A DNA stretch of 37,725 nt, taken from assembly GCA_964577985.1 (NCBI GenBank), contig CAZOAR010000026.1, positions 1-37,725 of the forward strand, given 5' to 3'. This document shows, piece by piece, positions 30,412 through 37,725 of this stretch. This stretch comes from CAZOAR01 sp964577985 (lineage in GTDB: Bacteria > Gemmatimonadota > CAZMKB01 > CAZNLH01). The notes below the pieces were generated by a model that ran no database searches, was not told where the DNA came from, and saw only the letters and a program-made list of their open reading frames with translations. The stretch's first letter is position 1. The number at the start of each line of letters is the position of its first letter. The position numbers and the translations under genes were made by a program.

Positions 30412-31653
30412 ATGCCGGCGAGGAGAAATGAGAATCACATGGAGGCGCTGAAAGACCGGAGAATACTCATTGGAATGACAGGAAGCATAGCCTGTTACAA
30501 GGCGTGCGGAGTTGTGAGCGGGTTGATTCAGAGGGGTGCTGTTGTCCGGGTGATGATGACTCCGAGTGCGACCCGCTTCGTTCGGCCGCTCACCCTGGAG
30601 GCTCTCACGGGTTACCCCGTTGCTGTGGAAATGTTTGGTGAGAAGTCAGGAGGCGTCGGGCAACAACATATCCACATTGATCTTGCGAGGTTCCCGGAGA
30701 TCGTTTGTGTTATCCCGGCAACCGCAAACATCATTGGAAAGATGGCAGGGGGAATTGCCGATGATCTTGTGAGCACGACCCTCCTGTCGACAACGGCTCC
30801 TTTGCTCCTCGCACCGTCGATGAATCTGCACCTGTACGGGAATCCCATCGTGCAGAGAAATCTGCAAAGCCTGAGGGAGTCGGGGTACCATATCGTCGAT
30901 CCGGATGAGGGTTTCCTCTCGTGCGGCGACTACGGCAGGGGAAGGTTACCAGACAGCGATGATCTCATACACGAGATTATCCAGCTTCTGAGGAGACAGA
31001 CGGGGCTCGAAGGAAAAACTGTCCTCGTCAGCGCCGGCAGAACGGAAGAACCCTTCGACCCGGTCCGGTATCTGAGCAACAAATCATCTGGAAAGATGGG
31101 CTACGCGATCGCCAGAGCCGCCAGGAGATCTGGAGCGGAGGTTATACTCATCTCAGGCCCAACCGAACTCAGGGAACCTCGAAATATGGAGGTCATCCAT
31201 GTCAGAACGTCAGAGGAGATGAGCAATACCGTCATGCTGAGGGCTGGGGAAGTGGATATCGTTGTGATGGCCGCCGCCGTCTCCGATTTTACGCCCTCCT
31301 CCTACTCGGATGAGAAGATAAGGAGGCGGGAGGGCGGGATGTCTGTCCCCCTCCGGGCCACTGATGACATACTCGCGCGCCTGGGGTCGATGAGCAAGAA
31401 AAGGCCTTTTCTTGCCGGTTTTGCCATGGAGACGTCGGACGTCGAGGAGAATGCTCTGCGCAAGCTGAAAGAGAAGGGTATTGATGTAATCGTGGCGAAT
31501 AATCCTCTCGATCCGGACACGGGGTTCGGCACGGACTTCATTAAGGCAATCATCCTTGACAGTAACGGGGTGCGCGAAGAGCTTCCGGTTCTTGAGAAGG
31601 GTATTATGGCTGAACGGCTTATTGAGTTCATGATAAAAGTGATGGATGGCTGA
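30412..31653 (+). CDS. coaBC: bifunctional phosphopantothenoylcysteine decarboxylase/synthetase CoaBC
   Basis: CoaBC carries out two consecutive steps of coenzyme A synthesis. The N-terminal flavoprotein CoaC domain has GSIACYK (24-30), catalytic H88 in HIDLAR, PATANIIGKMAGGIADD (102-118) and the SCGDYGRGRL loop with C171. The C-terminal CoaB domain has SAGRTEEPFDPVRYLSNKSS and GKMG, then AAAVSDF. In most CoaB proteins the first segment reads TAGGT, so SAGRT is a small variation. 413 aa is typical. ATG 30412 has AGAGG upstream; ATG 30439 is an alternative start. Confidence 0.95.
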   Translation: MPARRNENHMEALKDRRILIGMTGSIACYKACGVVSGLIQRGAVVRVMMTPSATRFVRPLTLEALTGYPVAVEMFGEKSGGVGQQHIHIDLARFPEIVCVIPATANIIGKMAGGIADDLVSTTLLSTTAPLLLAPSMNLHLYGNPIVQRNLQSLRESGYHIVDPDEGFLSCGDYGRGRLPDSDDLIHEIIQLLRRQTGLEGKTVLVSAGRTEEPFDPVRYLSNKSSGKMGYAIARAARRSGAEVILISGPTELREPRNMEVIHVRTSEEMSNTVMLRAGEVDIVVMAAAVSDFTPSSYSDEKIRRREGGMSVPLRATDDILARLGSMSKKRPFLAGFAMETSDVEENALRKLKEKGIDVIVANNPLDPDTGFGTDFIKAIILDSNGVREELPVLEKGIMAERLIEFMIKVMDG

Positions 31654-31682
31654 ATCATGTCTGCGGGGAAGAACCGAACGCG

Positions 31683-32345
31683 ATGGAAGACGAGATAAGG
31701 AACTACCTCTCCTACCTGAAGGACCTCGGCGAAGAGGAACTGTTTGTGGAGAGGAAAGCCTCAAGCAGGGAAGCCCGGCACATCGATGGTAGGCGGGTCA
31801 TTGAGGAGCTCAGGCAGGAGGCAGAAGGATGCAGGCGTTGTTCGTTGCATGAGACCAGGACGAAGCTTGTCTTTGGAGTCGGCAATACGAGCGCGGATCT
31901 GATGTTTATCGGGGAGGCTCCGGGAAGAGATGAAGACATCAAGGGCGAGCCGTTCGTTGGTGCGGCCGGTAAACTGCTCGACCGGATTCTCAAGGCCATG
32001 GAACTCTGCAGGGAGGAGGTTTACATAGCGAACCTCCTCAAGTGTCGGCCTCCGAACAACAGGGATCCCATGAACGATGAGATAGAAGCGTGCTGGAGTA
32101 TTCTGGAACGGCAGATAGATTTGGTAGCTCCTGTTGTCATATGCACGCTCGGCAGTTTCGCGACAAGGACGCTGCTTGGCTCGCATGCTCCACTCGGCCG
32201 ACTGCGCGAAAGAGTTCACACGTTCAAGGGAATCGATGTCGTCCCAACCTATCACCCGGCCGCTCTTCTGAGGCATCCCGCGTGGAAGAGGCCCACATGG
32301 GAGGACATGAAAGTCATAATGCAACTGCTGAGTTCCTCGGGATAG
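31683..32345 (+). CDS. uracil-DNA glycosylase, family 4 (Fe-S type)
   Basis: It removes uracil from DNA at the start of base-excision repair. The 4Fe-4S ligands are visible as C50, C53, C121 and C137, the spacing of family 4 enzymes. Motif A is GEAPGRDEDIKGEPFVG (from G77) and motif B is TYHPAALLR with H191. The first ~45 residues are a hydrophilic extension, common in this family outside thermophiles. 220 aa. ATG 31683 lies 30 bp after the coaBC stop with GGGGAAG upstream. The gmk-coaBC-udg-dnaB order recurs in several phyla. Confidence 0.93.
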   Translation: MEDEIRNYLSYLKDLGEEELFVERKASSREARHIDGRRVIEELRQEAEGCRRCSLHETRTKLVFGVGNTSADLMFIGEAPGRDEDIKGEPFVGAAGKLLDRILKAMELCREEVYIANLLKCRPPNNRDPMNDEIEACWSILERQIDLVAPVVICTLGSFATRTLLGSHAPLGRLRERVHTFKGIDVVPTYHPAALLRHPAWKRPTWEDMKVIMQLLSSSG

Positions 32346-32415
32346 AAGACGTTTCAATAGACAGGGCATCGGGTTATTTGACTCTCGAACTGACGAAACG
32401 AAAAAGGTAAAAACC

Positions 32416-33783
32416 ATGGAGCGTGTCGCGGATAAGAAAAAGTCTATGGAGAGCATTAACAGGTCTCAGCCTTACAGTTATGAAGCAGAGGTCTCGGTTC
32501 TTGGGGGAATGCTCCTGGATAAGCTCGCCATCACAAAGGCGCTGGAACTGCTCGAAGGTGATTATTTCTTCAATGATGCTCACAAAGAGATTTTTTACAA
32601 CATGAAGATCCTTTTCGAGAAGAACCACGTGGTGGATGTCGTTACTCTGTCGGAGCAATTGAAAAAACGCGGCAAGCTCGACTTCGTGGGAGGCCAGGCG
32701 TATATACTCCAGATCCTGGATGCCGTGCCGACAGCCGCCAATGTCGAATACTACGCCGCAATAGTGCTCGAGAAGGCGGTAATGCGTCAACTCCTCAAGG
32801 CCTCGAGTGACATTACCCATGACGTCTACATGAACGAGTCGGACATCGATGTTCTTCTTGATCGGGCAGAGCAGATGATCTTCAAGATATCACAGCGGAA
32901 AATAAAGCAGGGGTTTGTACCGATCAAAAAAGTGCTCCACCCGACCTTCGAGATGATAGAGTTGCTTCATCAAAAGAAAGGGAGGATTACGGGTATAGAG
33001 TCGGGTTTCACGGATCTCGACAATCTCACCGCAGGATTCCAGAAGTCGGACCTGGTAGTTGTCGCCGGGAGGCCTTCGATGGGAAAAACCAGCTTTGCTC
33101 TCAATATCGCCCAGCACTGCGCCATCGAGACGAACGTACCTGTCGCTTTTTTCAGCCTCGAAATGTCCAAGGAACAGCTTGTGCAACGCCTGCTCAGCGG
33201 CGTGGCAGGTGTAGATGCCATGAAGCTCAGGACCGGATTCCTGGGTGAGAAAGACTGGCCAAAACTCGCCAGGGCGGCGGGTATCCTCGGGGACGCACCG
33301 ATCTATATTGATGATACGCCGCTCCTCTCCGTTCTGGAGATGAGAACAAAGGCGAGGAGACTGAAAAGCGATGTCGACGTGGGGCTTGTGATGGTTGACT
33401 ATCTCCAGTTGATGAGTCCGGGGAAGGAAAAGAAAAACCGGCAGGAAGAGATCTCTCTCATATCGAGTTCTCTCAAGGCGCTGGCGAAAGAACTGAACAT
33501 CCCGGTAGTCGCAATGTCACAGCTCTCCAGGGAGCCGGAAAAAAGACCCGACAAGCACCCCACTCTTGCCGATCTCCGAGAATCGGGGGCGATAGAGCAG
33601 GACGCGGATGTTGTCCTGTTCATTTACAGGGATGAGGTGTACAAGACAACGAAAGAGAATGCCGGTGAGGCCGAGGTTATCATCGGGAAGCAGAGGAACG
33701 GACCAGTAGGTAAGGTGAAATTGACTTTTCTGAAGAAGTGTACTCGTTTTGTCAACTACTCCCACAGGGATGATGGCCCGTAG
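32416..33783 (+). CDS. dnaB: replicative DNA helicase DnaB
   Basis: DnaB is the hexameric helicase that unwinds DNA at the replication fork. The N-terminal helical domain (~20-125) begins YEAEVSVLGGML, typical of the family. The RecA-like domain follows with Walker A GRPSMGKT (218-225), VMVDYLQLM, SQLSR and the end segment KQRNGPVGKVKLTF. No intein interrupts it. 455 aa is normal. ATG 32416 has AAGG upstream. A 249-bp gap follows before the next supported start. Confidence 0.97.
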   Translation: MERVADKKKSMESINRSQPYSYEAEVSVLGGMLLDKLAITKALELLEGDYFFNDAHKEIFYNMKILFEKNHVVDVVTLSEQLKKRGKLDFVGGQAYILQILDAVPTAANVEYYAAIVLEKAVMRQLLKASSDITHDVYMNESDIDVLLDRAEQMIFKISQRKIKQGFVPIKKVLHPTFEMIELLHQKKGRITGIESGFTDLDNLTAGFQKSDLVVVAGRPSMGKTSFALNIAQHCAIETNVPVAFFSLEMSKEQLVQRLLSGVAGVDAMKLRTGFLGEKDWPKLARAAGILGDAPIYIDDTPLLSVLEMRTKARRLKSDVDVGLVMVDYLQLMSPGKEKKNRQEEISLISSSLKALAKELNIPVVAMSQLSREPEKRPDKHPTLADLRESGAIEQDADVVLFIYRDEVYKTTKENAGEAEVIIGKQRNGPVGKVKLTFLKKCTRFVNYSHRDDGP

Positions 33784-34032
33784 AAATTTGTGAAGGAGTC
33801 GCCCCGGGGGGATCTTCAGGCGGAGAGAGGAGGTGAGACAGGAGCAAGGCTTAACACGATATTTGATCTTCATAGATGGTTTGCGATGAGGACCTGCCTG
33901 AACAGCTCGATATATCGAGTGTCTCCGGCCGCGTGGGAGTATGAGAGCATACACGGATAATGGCCATGCGAAGGGGCAGGCGGCCCGCAGCCCGATCAAA
34001 ATTCATGCAATATCTTGAAATGGAGGCGCATC
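33784..34032 (+). other. intergenic region after dnaB
   Basis: A 249-bp gap. It contains a perfect 14-bp palindrome CTCGATATATCGAG (33906-33919), a strong Shine-Dalgarno-like AGAGGAGGTGA near 33826-33836, and a few ORFs of 18-23 codons that I cannot support as genes. No clear terminator or promoter is visible. Confidence 0.4.
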
Positions 34033-35013
34033 TTGAATTTCCTCAGACTTATCTTTATCCTCGTGGTTCTTTTTGTCACATATACGTTAAGTGATGTACA
34101 GGACACGTTCTCTATTATATGGACGGGGATGGGGGCCTTTCTCTTTATAGCGCTCCTCTTCTTCATGGACATCCGTCTCCACCATAGAAGAACCGGGCAG
34201 ATCCTTGCCGGTCTCGGAGGTATGGTCGTTGGTCTCCTCCTGGCAAGGCTCCTTTCGACTCAGATAGCTGATCCGTTGCTTGCCTACTACACCATGTCCT
34301 CGTTTTCTCCAGTCGGGCTTGTCATCCTGTCGCTCATCTTCGGTTACATGGGAATTCTCGTGGGAAAGGGCAGCATGGGAGAACTTCGTCTCTTTACCAC
34401 GGATGTTGAGGAGGGAGGCAGGCGGGTCATATATATCGTCGACCTGGACTCTCTTGTCGATGGCAGGATAGTGAAACTCTGCAACACTCCGGTTCTACCC
34501 GGCGAGATACTCGTCCCGCGATTTGTCGTCGATTCTCTCGAGAGTATGAATGCCTCGGGCGATCAGGTGCTGAAGTTCAGAGGGAAAAGGGGGCTGGAGA
34601 ATCTCCGCGCGATGGAAGGGGAGCAGGGTGTCCGCCTCTTCGTCAGGGAGATAGCATCGAAATCCGGCCAGGAGAGCAGGGCGGCCATAGAATATGCACG
34701 AGAGAACGGAGCCACCATTATCACCAAGGACTCAGAACTGGAGAAAATGGCCCACAAGAGCGATATCCCGGTCCTGAATTTCAATAAAATAGCGGACCAG
34801 CTTGCGCCCGAGGTACTCCAGGGTGACCAGCTTGTGATCAAGCTCGTGAAACCCGGCAAGGAGATGGATCAGTCGGTCGGTTATCTGGAGAATGGAAACA
34901 TGGTTGTGGTCGAGAACTCCCGCAAGGAGATCGGAAAGATGGTCCGCGTAACCGTTACAGGGATCCATCAGACGAAGGCGGGGACGCTGGTCTTTGCCCA
35001 GATGAAGAATTGA
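34033..35013 (+). CDS. membrane-anchored PIN/TRAM domain protein (YacL-like)
   Basis: It has four hydrophobic N-terminal helices (to about residue 112), then a PIN nuclease-like domain (IVDLDSLVDGRI, VPRFVV, FRGKRGLENL, ATIITKDSELEKMA) and a C-terminal TRAM RNA-binding domain (~260-326). YacL-type proteins are predicted RNases; the biological substrate is unknown. The second acidic position of the PIN site, usually Glu in LEELQ, is Ser here (VVDSLES), with nearby acidic residues that might substitute. The frame is open from TTG 34015, but TTG 34033 has GGAGG six bases upstream and gives 326 aa. PIN/TRAM followed by ispD is a common bacterial order. Confidence 0.9.
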   Translation: MNFLRLIFILVVLFVTYTLSDVQDTFSIIWTGMGAFLFIALLFFMDIRLHHRRTGQILAGLGGMVVGLLLARLLSTQIADPLLAYYTMSSFSPVGLVILSLIFGYMGILVGKGSMGELRLFTTDVEEGGRRVIYIVDLDSLVDGRIVKLCNTPVLPGEILVPRFVVDSLESMNASGDQVLKFRGKRGLENLRAMEGEQGVRLFVREIASKSGQESRAAIEYARENGATIITKDSELEKMAHKSDIPVLNFNKIADQLAPEVLQGDQLVIKLVKPGKEMDQSVGYLENGNMVVVENSRKEIGKMVRVTVTGIHQTKAGTLVFAQMKN

Positions 35014-35020
35014 TTGCCCT

Positions 35021-35710
35021 GTGAAATGCTCTGTGGTTATTGTCGCGGCGGGAGATGGAACCAGGATCGGGGGGAGAAAACTTCTCATGGACCTGGGGGG
35101 AAGGCCTCTTGTTGCGTGGACTCTCGAACCTTTCCTGCAATTCCCTGACACCGATGAGATTGTGCTTGTAGTACACCACGCTGACAGAGGTCGATGTGAA
35201 GAGTTCGTTGCGCAAGCAGGTGTGGACATCCGGATCGTCACGGGTGGAAGGGAGCGTCAGGACTCGGTCTATGAGGGGATCAAGTCAATCGAACGCGATA
35301 ACGAGGTAATCATTGTCCATGATGGTGCCAGGCCGTTCGTTTCACTCGACACCATTCGCAGCGTCGTGGAGAAAGTGGAAAACGATGGCGTCGGCGCGAT
35401 AGCGGCACTGCCGGTGAGAGACACGATAAAACGTGTTATAAACGGAAGAGTTCAGAAGACACTCCCGAGAAAGATGATCTGGTCGGTTCAGACTCCACAG
35501 GCGTTTCCATCGGGGATGCTGATGAGGGCATATGATCACGCCATGAAGGATGGATTTTACTCCACAGACGATGCCGCCCTCTGTGAACGCCTCGGTTATT
35601 CAGTGGAGCTGGTCATGGGGGATGCGGAGAACATAAAGATAACGGCGGCCGATGATCTACTCCTGGCGGAGATGATCATACGCTCTCGTGGATCGGTCTC
35701 TCAAGATTGA
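35021..35710 (+). CDS. ispD: 2-C-methyl-D-erythritol 4-phosphate cytidylyltransferase IspD
   Basis: IspD transfers CMP to methylerythritol phosphate, step three of the MEP isoprenoid pathway. The N-terminal nucleotide-binding loop VAAGDGTRIGG is followed by RKLLMDLGGRPL, where most IspD proteins have PKQ; the Lys is kept. HDGARPFV, VRDTIK, QTPQAF and TDDAALCERLG are in place. 229 aa is typical. The start is GTG 35021, seven bases after the PIN/TRAM stop. ispF follows 18 bp downstream, so consecutive-pathway genes are paired but not fused. Confidence 0.95.
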   Translation: MKCSVVIVAAGDGTRIGGRKLLMDLGGRPLVAWTLEPFLQFPDTDEIVLVVHHADRGRCEEFVAQAGVDIRIVTGGRERQDSVYEGIKSIERDNEVIIVHDGARPFVSLDTIRSVVEKVENDGVGAIAALPVRDTIKRVINGRVQKTLPRKMIWSVQTPQAFPSGMLMRAYDHAMKDGFYSTDDAALCERLGYSVELVMGDAENIKITAADDLLLAEMIIRSRGSVSQD

Positions 35711-35728
35711 AGAGGAGATGGGGACATA

Positions 35729-36208
35729 TTGACGCGTGTAGGGGTTGGTACAGACATCCATAAGCTGGTTGATGGAAGGCCGCTGGTCATCGGTGGTGTA
35801 ACTGTGCCCTTTGACAGGGGACTTTCCGGGCATTCGGACGCCGACGTGCTGACGCACGCTATCATTGACGCCCTGCTCGGCGCAGCGTCGCTTGGAGATA
35901 TAGGCGAACATTTTCCCAGCTCAGATAATCGATGGCTCGGTGTCAGGAGCATTGAATTGCTCGAGTTGACCGTGGAACTCCTCGATAAGGAAGGCTTCAG
36001 GGTCAGGAACATCGACTCCACCGTTATTGCTGAAGCCCCGGTCCTCTCAGACTGGATTCCCAGGATGATTTCCACGATTGCCCCGGCCCTTGGCATACAC
36101 AAGGAAGATCTTTCCATCAAGGCCACCACCGCGAAAGGGCTGGGGCCAGTCGGCGAGGGTGACGCCATATCGGCTGTCTCAGTAGCCTTGATAGAGAAGG
36201 TAAGATAG
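35729..36208 (+). CDS. ispF: 2-C-methyl-D-erythritol 2,4-cyclodiphosphate synthase IspF
   Basis: IspF cyclises CDP-methylerythritol 2-phosphate in the MEP pathway. Metal ligands D9 and H11 (GTDIHKL) and H43 in SGHSDADVL are intact, as are LGDIGEHFP and the C-terminal KATTAKGLGPVGEGDAI. 159 aa is standard. The start is TTG 35729 with AGAGGAGATGGGG upstream. larC starts 13 bp after its end. Confidence 0.95.
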   Translation: MTRVGVGTDIHKLVDGRPLVIGGVTVPFDRGLSGHSDADVLTHAIIDALLGAASLGDIGEHFPSSDNRWLGVRSIELLELTVELLDKEGFRVRNIDSTVIAEAPVLSDWIPRMISTIAPALGIHKEDLSIKATTAKGLGPVGEGDAISAVSVALIEKVR

Positions 36209-36221
36209 AAAGGTCGTCGTA

Positions 36222-37385
36222 TTGAGAATATGTTACCTCGACACATTTTCGGGCGTGAGCGGAGATATGACTCTGGCGGCCCTGCTTGATTGCGGGATTA
36301 CTCTCCCCGCGCTCAAGAGTCGAATGAGTGGCTTGAAACTGCCAGGTTACTCCCTGACAAGGACGAAGGTGCGGCGCCACGGCATAAGCGCCACGCGTCT
36401 TGAGGTGCGCATCCGCGGTAAAGAGAAGCGCCGGAATCTGGATGATATTTTCGCTATCCTTGAAAAGAGCGACATCGAAGGTTCTATACGCTCCATGGCC
36501 CGATCGATTTTCAGAAGTATCGCCAGGGCTGAGGCAAAGATACACGGCGAGCGAATCCGTCAAACGCACTTCCACGAAGTGGGGGCGACAGACGCGATAG
36601 TGGATGTCGTGGGAGTCTTGACGGCAATGGCCATGCTTGAAGTGGAGCAGCTGTTCAGCACGCCGATTCCTCTCGGCACAGGGTTCGTGGACACAAGTCA
36701 CGGCCTCATGCCGGTCCCGGCCCCCGCGACACTCGGCCTGCTGGCGGGCTATCCTGTTGTCAGAACGGACAGGGAGGAGGAATTGACGACCCCGACCGGA
36801 GCCGCCCTTATTTCCGAGCTTTCCAGTGGCGTGATTCCGCCATCACCATTCGTCGCCGACAGGGTAGGTTACGGGGCCGGCGCGCGTGTCTCCGAGGAAT
36901 ACCCCAATCTTCTCAGGGCTATCATAGGAGACGTAGATGACGAGATGGAGGGCGATTGTGTACTGGCCGTGGAAACAAACATCGACGATATGGATCCTCA
37001 GTTGCTTCCGCATCTGCAGGAGGAGATCTTCAACGCGGGGGCGCTTGACGTATATCTCTCGCCCGTGCACATGAAGAAGAACCGGCCCGGATTGCTTTTG
37101 CGACTCCTGGTGGAGGAGTCCTACTTTGATCGGGTGGCGGAGGTGATGTTCAGGGAGTCGACGACAATCGGGTTGCGTTACTGGGAGGTCTCCCGCCTCA
37201 AGCTGAGGCGGAGGATAGAAGACGTGGAAACGAGCCTCGGGAAGGTCAGAGTCAAGGAGGCCGTTCTGCCGTCGGGAGAGAAACGCAGGAAGGTGGAGCA
37301 TGACGATTGCCTGCGGATCGCCGCGGAAACGGGGATTCCCCTGATGGAGGTCGTAAGCAGGATTGAAAGGGAGATCTCACGCTAA
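36222..37385 (+). CDS. larC: nickel insertion protein LarC (single reading frame)
   Basis: LarC inserts nickel into the pincer nucleotide, using CTP, in the last step of cofactor synthesis. The N-terminus CYLDTFSGVSGDM is the family signature. QTHFHEVGATDAIVDVVG, VPAPATLGLL and ELTTPTGAAL follow, and the C-terminal part (ETNIDDMDPQLL through AEVMFRESTTIG) is the LarC2 region. In Lactobacillus plantarum the two halves need a ribosomal frameshift; here one 387-aa frame encodes both. The start is TTG 36222 with AAAGG nine bases upstream. It lies 8 kb from larB on the same strand. Confidence 0.95.
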   Translation: MRICYLDTFSGVSGDMTLAALLDCGITLPALKSRMSGLKLPGYSLTRTKVRRHGISATRLEVRIRGKEKRRNLDDIFAILEKSDIEGSIRSMARSIFRSIARAEAKIHGERIRQTHFHEVGATDAIVDVVGVLTAMAMLEVEQLFSTPIPLGTGFVDTSHGLMPVPAPATLGLLAGYPVVRTDREEELTTPTGAALISELSSGVIPPSPFVADRVGYGAGARVSEEYPNLLRAIIGDVDDEMEGDCVLAVETNIDDMDPQLLPHLQEEIFNAGALDVYLSPVHMKKNRPGLLLRLLVEESYFDRVAEVMFRESTTIGLRYWEVSRLKLRRRIEDVETSLGKVRVKEAVLPSGEKRRKVEHDDCLRIAAETGIPLMEVVSRIEREISR

Positions 37386-37389
37386 CTAC

Positions 37390-37418
37390 TTGACTCGTAT
37401 CGTGAGCAGGGGTATATT
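37390..37418 (+). promoter_or_regulatory. sigma70-type promoter for the last small gene
   Basis: TTGACT (37390-37395), 17-bp spacer, TATATT (37413-37418). The predicted start is near 37425, about 30 bases before the ATG. Confidence 0.7.
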
Positions 37419-37454
37419 TTCCTGAGTAAACAAGATATATAAAGGTGGTCAAAC

Positions 37455-37709
37455 ATGTCGAAAACGGTTGGAAAGAAGCCACGCAAAGCCGATCGTGAGA
37501 AGGCGGGTGGGAGAAGACCGCGCGAAAGCGGTGCCTCGGACGGGGCAGTGCTGAGATTCACCAGGAAGAACTACCTTTTCCTGGCCGCGGGATGCGCTGT
37601 GATAACAATCGGATACTTGTTGCTGGCCCGGGGTTCGATTACGCTGGCGCCTATCCTCCTCGTCCTCGGTTATTGCGTATTGATCCCTGTTGCAATCATG
37701 CTCAAATAA
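37455..37709 (+). CDS. small two-helix membrane protein (DUF3098-like)
   Basis: An 84-aa protein with a very basic N-terminus (~35 residues) and two hydrophobic helices (~40-58 and 62-80). The segment TRKNYLFLAAG, then GSITLAPILLVLGYCVLIP, resembles small proteins of the Bacteroidota DUF3098 type and related FCB lineages; this is recognition from memory. Function is unknown. The start ATG 37455 has AAAGGTGG upstream, and the gene has its own promoter at 37390-37418, so it is independent of larC. Confidence 0.8.
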   Translation: MSKTVGKKPRKADREKAGGRRPRESGASDGAVLRFTRKNYLFLAAGCAVITIGYLLLARGSITLAPILLVLGYCVLIPVAIMLK

Positions 37710-37725
37710 GATCATCAGGGTGGGC

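Noticed and set aside
32090..32410. 106-codon + strand frame running from the UDG gene into the dnaB upstream gap
   Set aside because: The tail (32346-32410) reads somewhat protein-like, but most of the frame is a shadow of the UDG gene and there is no start signal in the gap.
33833..33960. Chain of two tiny ORFs after dnaB (18 and 24 codons, joined by ATGA)
   Set aside because: Too short to support; no domain signal. Kept only as part of the gap description.
1..37725. CRISPR arrays, transposases, prophage or defence clusters
   Set aside because: No regularly spaced repeats and no recognisable mobile or defence genes; the window is housekeeping throughout.
1..37725. Selenoprotein gene with in-frame TGA in this window
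   Set aside because: Despite selB, all genes end at family-expected positions and no gap continues a broken family domain.

Overview
This window is a gene-dense, mostly housekeeping stretch of a bacterial chromosome, about 55% GC by eye. It holds one partial tRNA and 31 protein genes. Twenty-seven genes are on the + strand; a histidine kinase and a three-gene group are on the - strand. The organism looks like a diderm: there is an Omp85-type beta-barrel with a signal peptide and a C-terminal Phe. Frequent AGG/AGA and ATA codons, GTG/TTG starts, a DUF2723-TPR membrane protein and a DUF3098-like small protein suggest the FCB superphylum or a nearby candidate phylum. That placement is an impression from memory, not a computed result.

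Layout. (1) 1-8411: the 3' end of a tRNA with anticodon CAU, then a tightly coupled run tilS-hpt-ftsH-folP-cdaA-DUF2723/TPR. (2) 8435-9754 (-): an orphan histidine kinase. (3) 10060-13569: vanZ-like, hisS, aspS. (4) 13547-13702: a promoter, possible 7-codon leader ORF and intrinsic terminator in front of phoH. (5) 13703-24849: phoH (ybeZ), pgpH-type c-di-AMP phosphodiesterase, ybeY, two CNNM/CBS proteins, a DUF502 membrane protein, mgtE, recO, selB. (6) 24910-27074 (-): outer-membrane barrel, EIIA(Ntr)-like protein and a short zinc-ribbon protein. (7) 27417-33783: larB, a small helical protein, yicC, gmk, coaBC, a family 4 uracil-DNA glycosylase, dnaB. (8) 34033-37385: membrane PIN/TRAM protein, ispD, ispF, larC. 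(9) 37455-37709: a small two-helix membrane protein with its own promoter.

How the genes fit together. CdaA makes c-di-AMP and PgpH degrades it, so both ends of that signalling loop are encoded about 9 kb apart, and transporters for Mg2+ and probably other divalent ions (MgtE, CNNM) sit beside pgpH. YbeY and PhoH/YbeZ are a known RNA-maturation pair. LarB and LarC are two of the three enzymes that make the nickel-pincer cofactor; LarE is not here. IspD and IspF are two steps of the MEP isoprenoid pathway. SelB implies that this organism decodes UGA as selenocysteine.

Several gaps carry well-formed sigma70-type promoters with 17-18 bp spacing (vanZ, phoH, yicC, the last small gene, and on - the EIIA and barrel genes). 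I found no CRISPR array, rRNA, transposase or prophage. There is no clear novel defence or biosynthetic system. The most unusual signals are the phoH leader, the vanZ promoter placed right at the start codon, and a 35-bp inverted-repeat element flanked by 9-bp direct repeats just after the tRNA.
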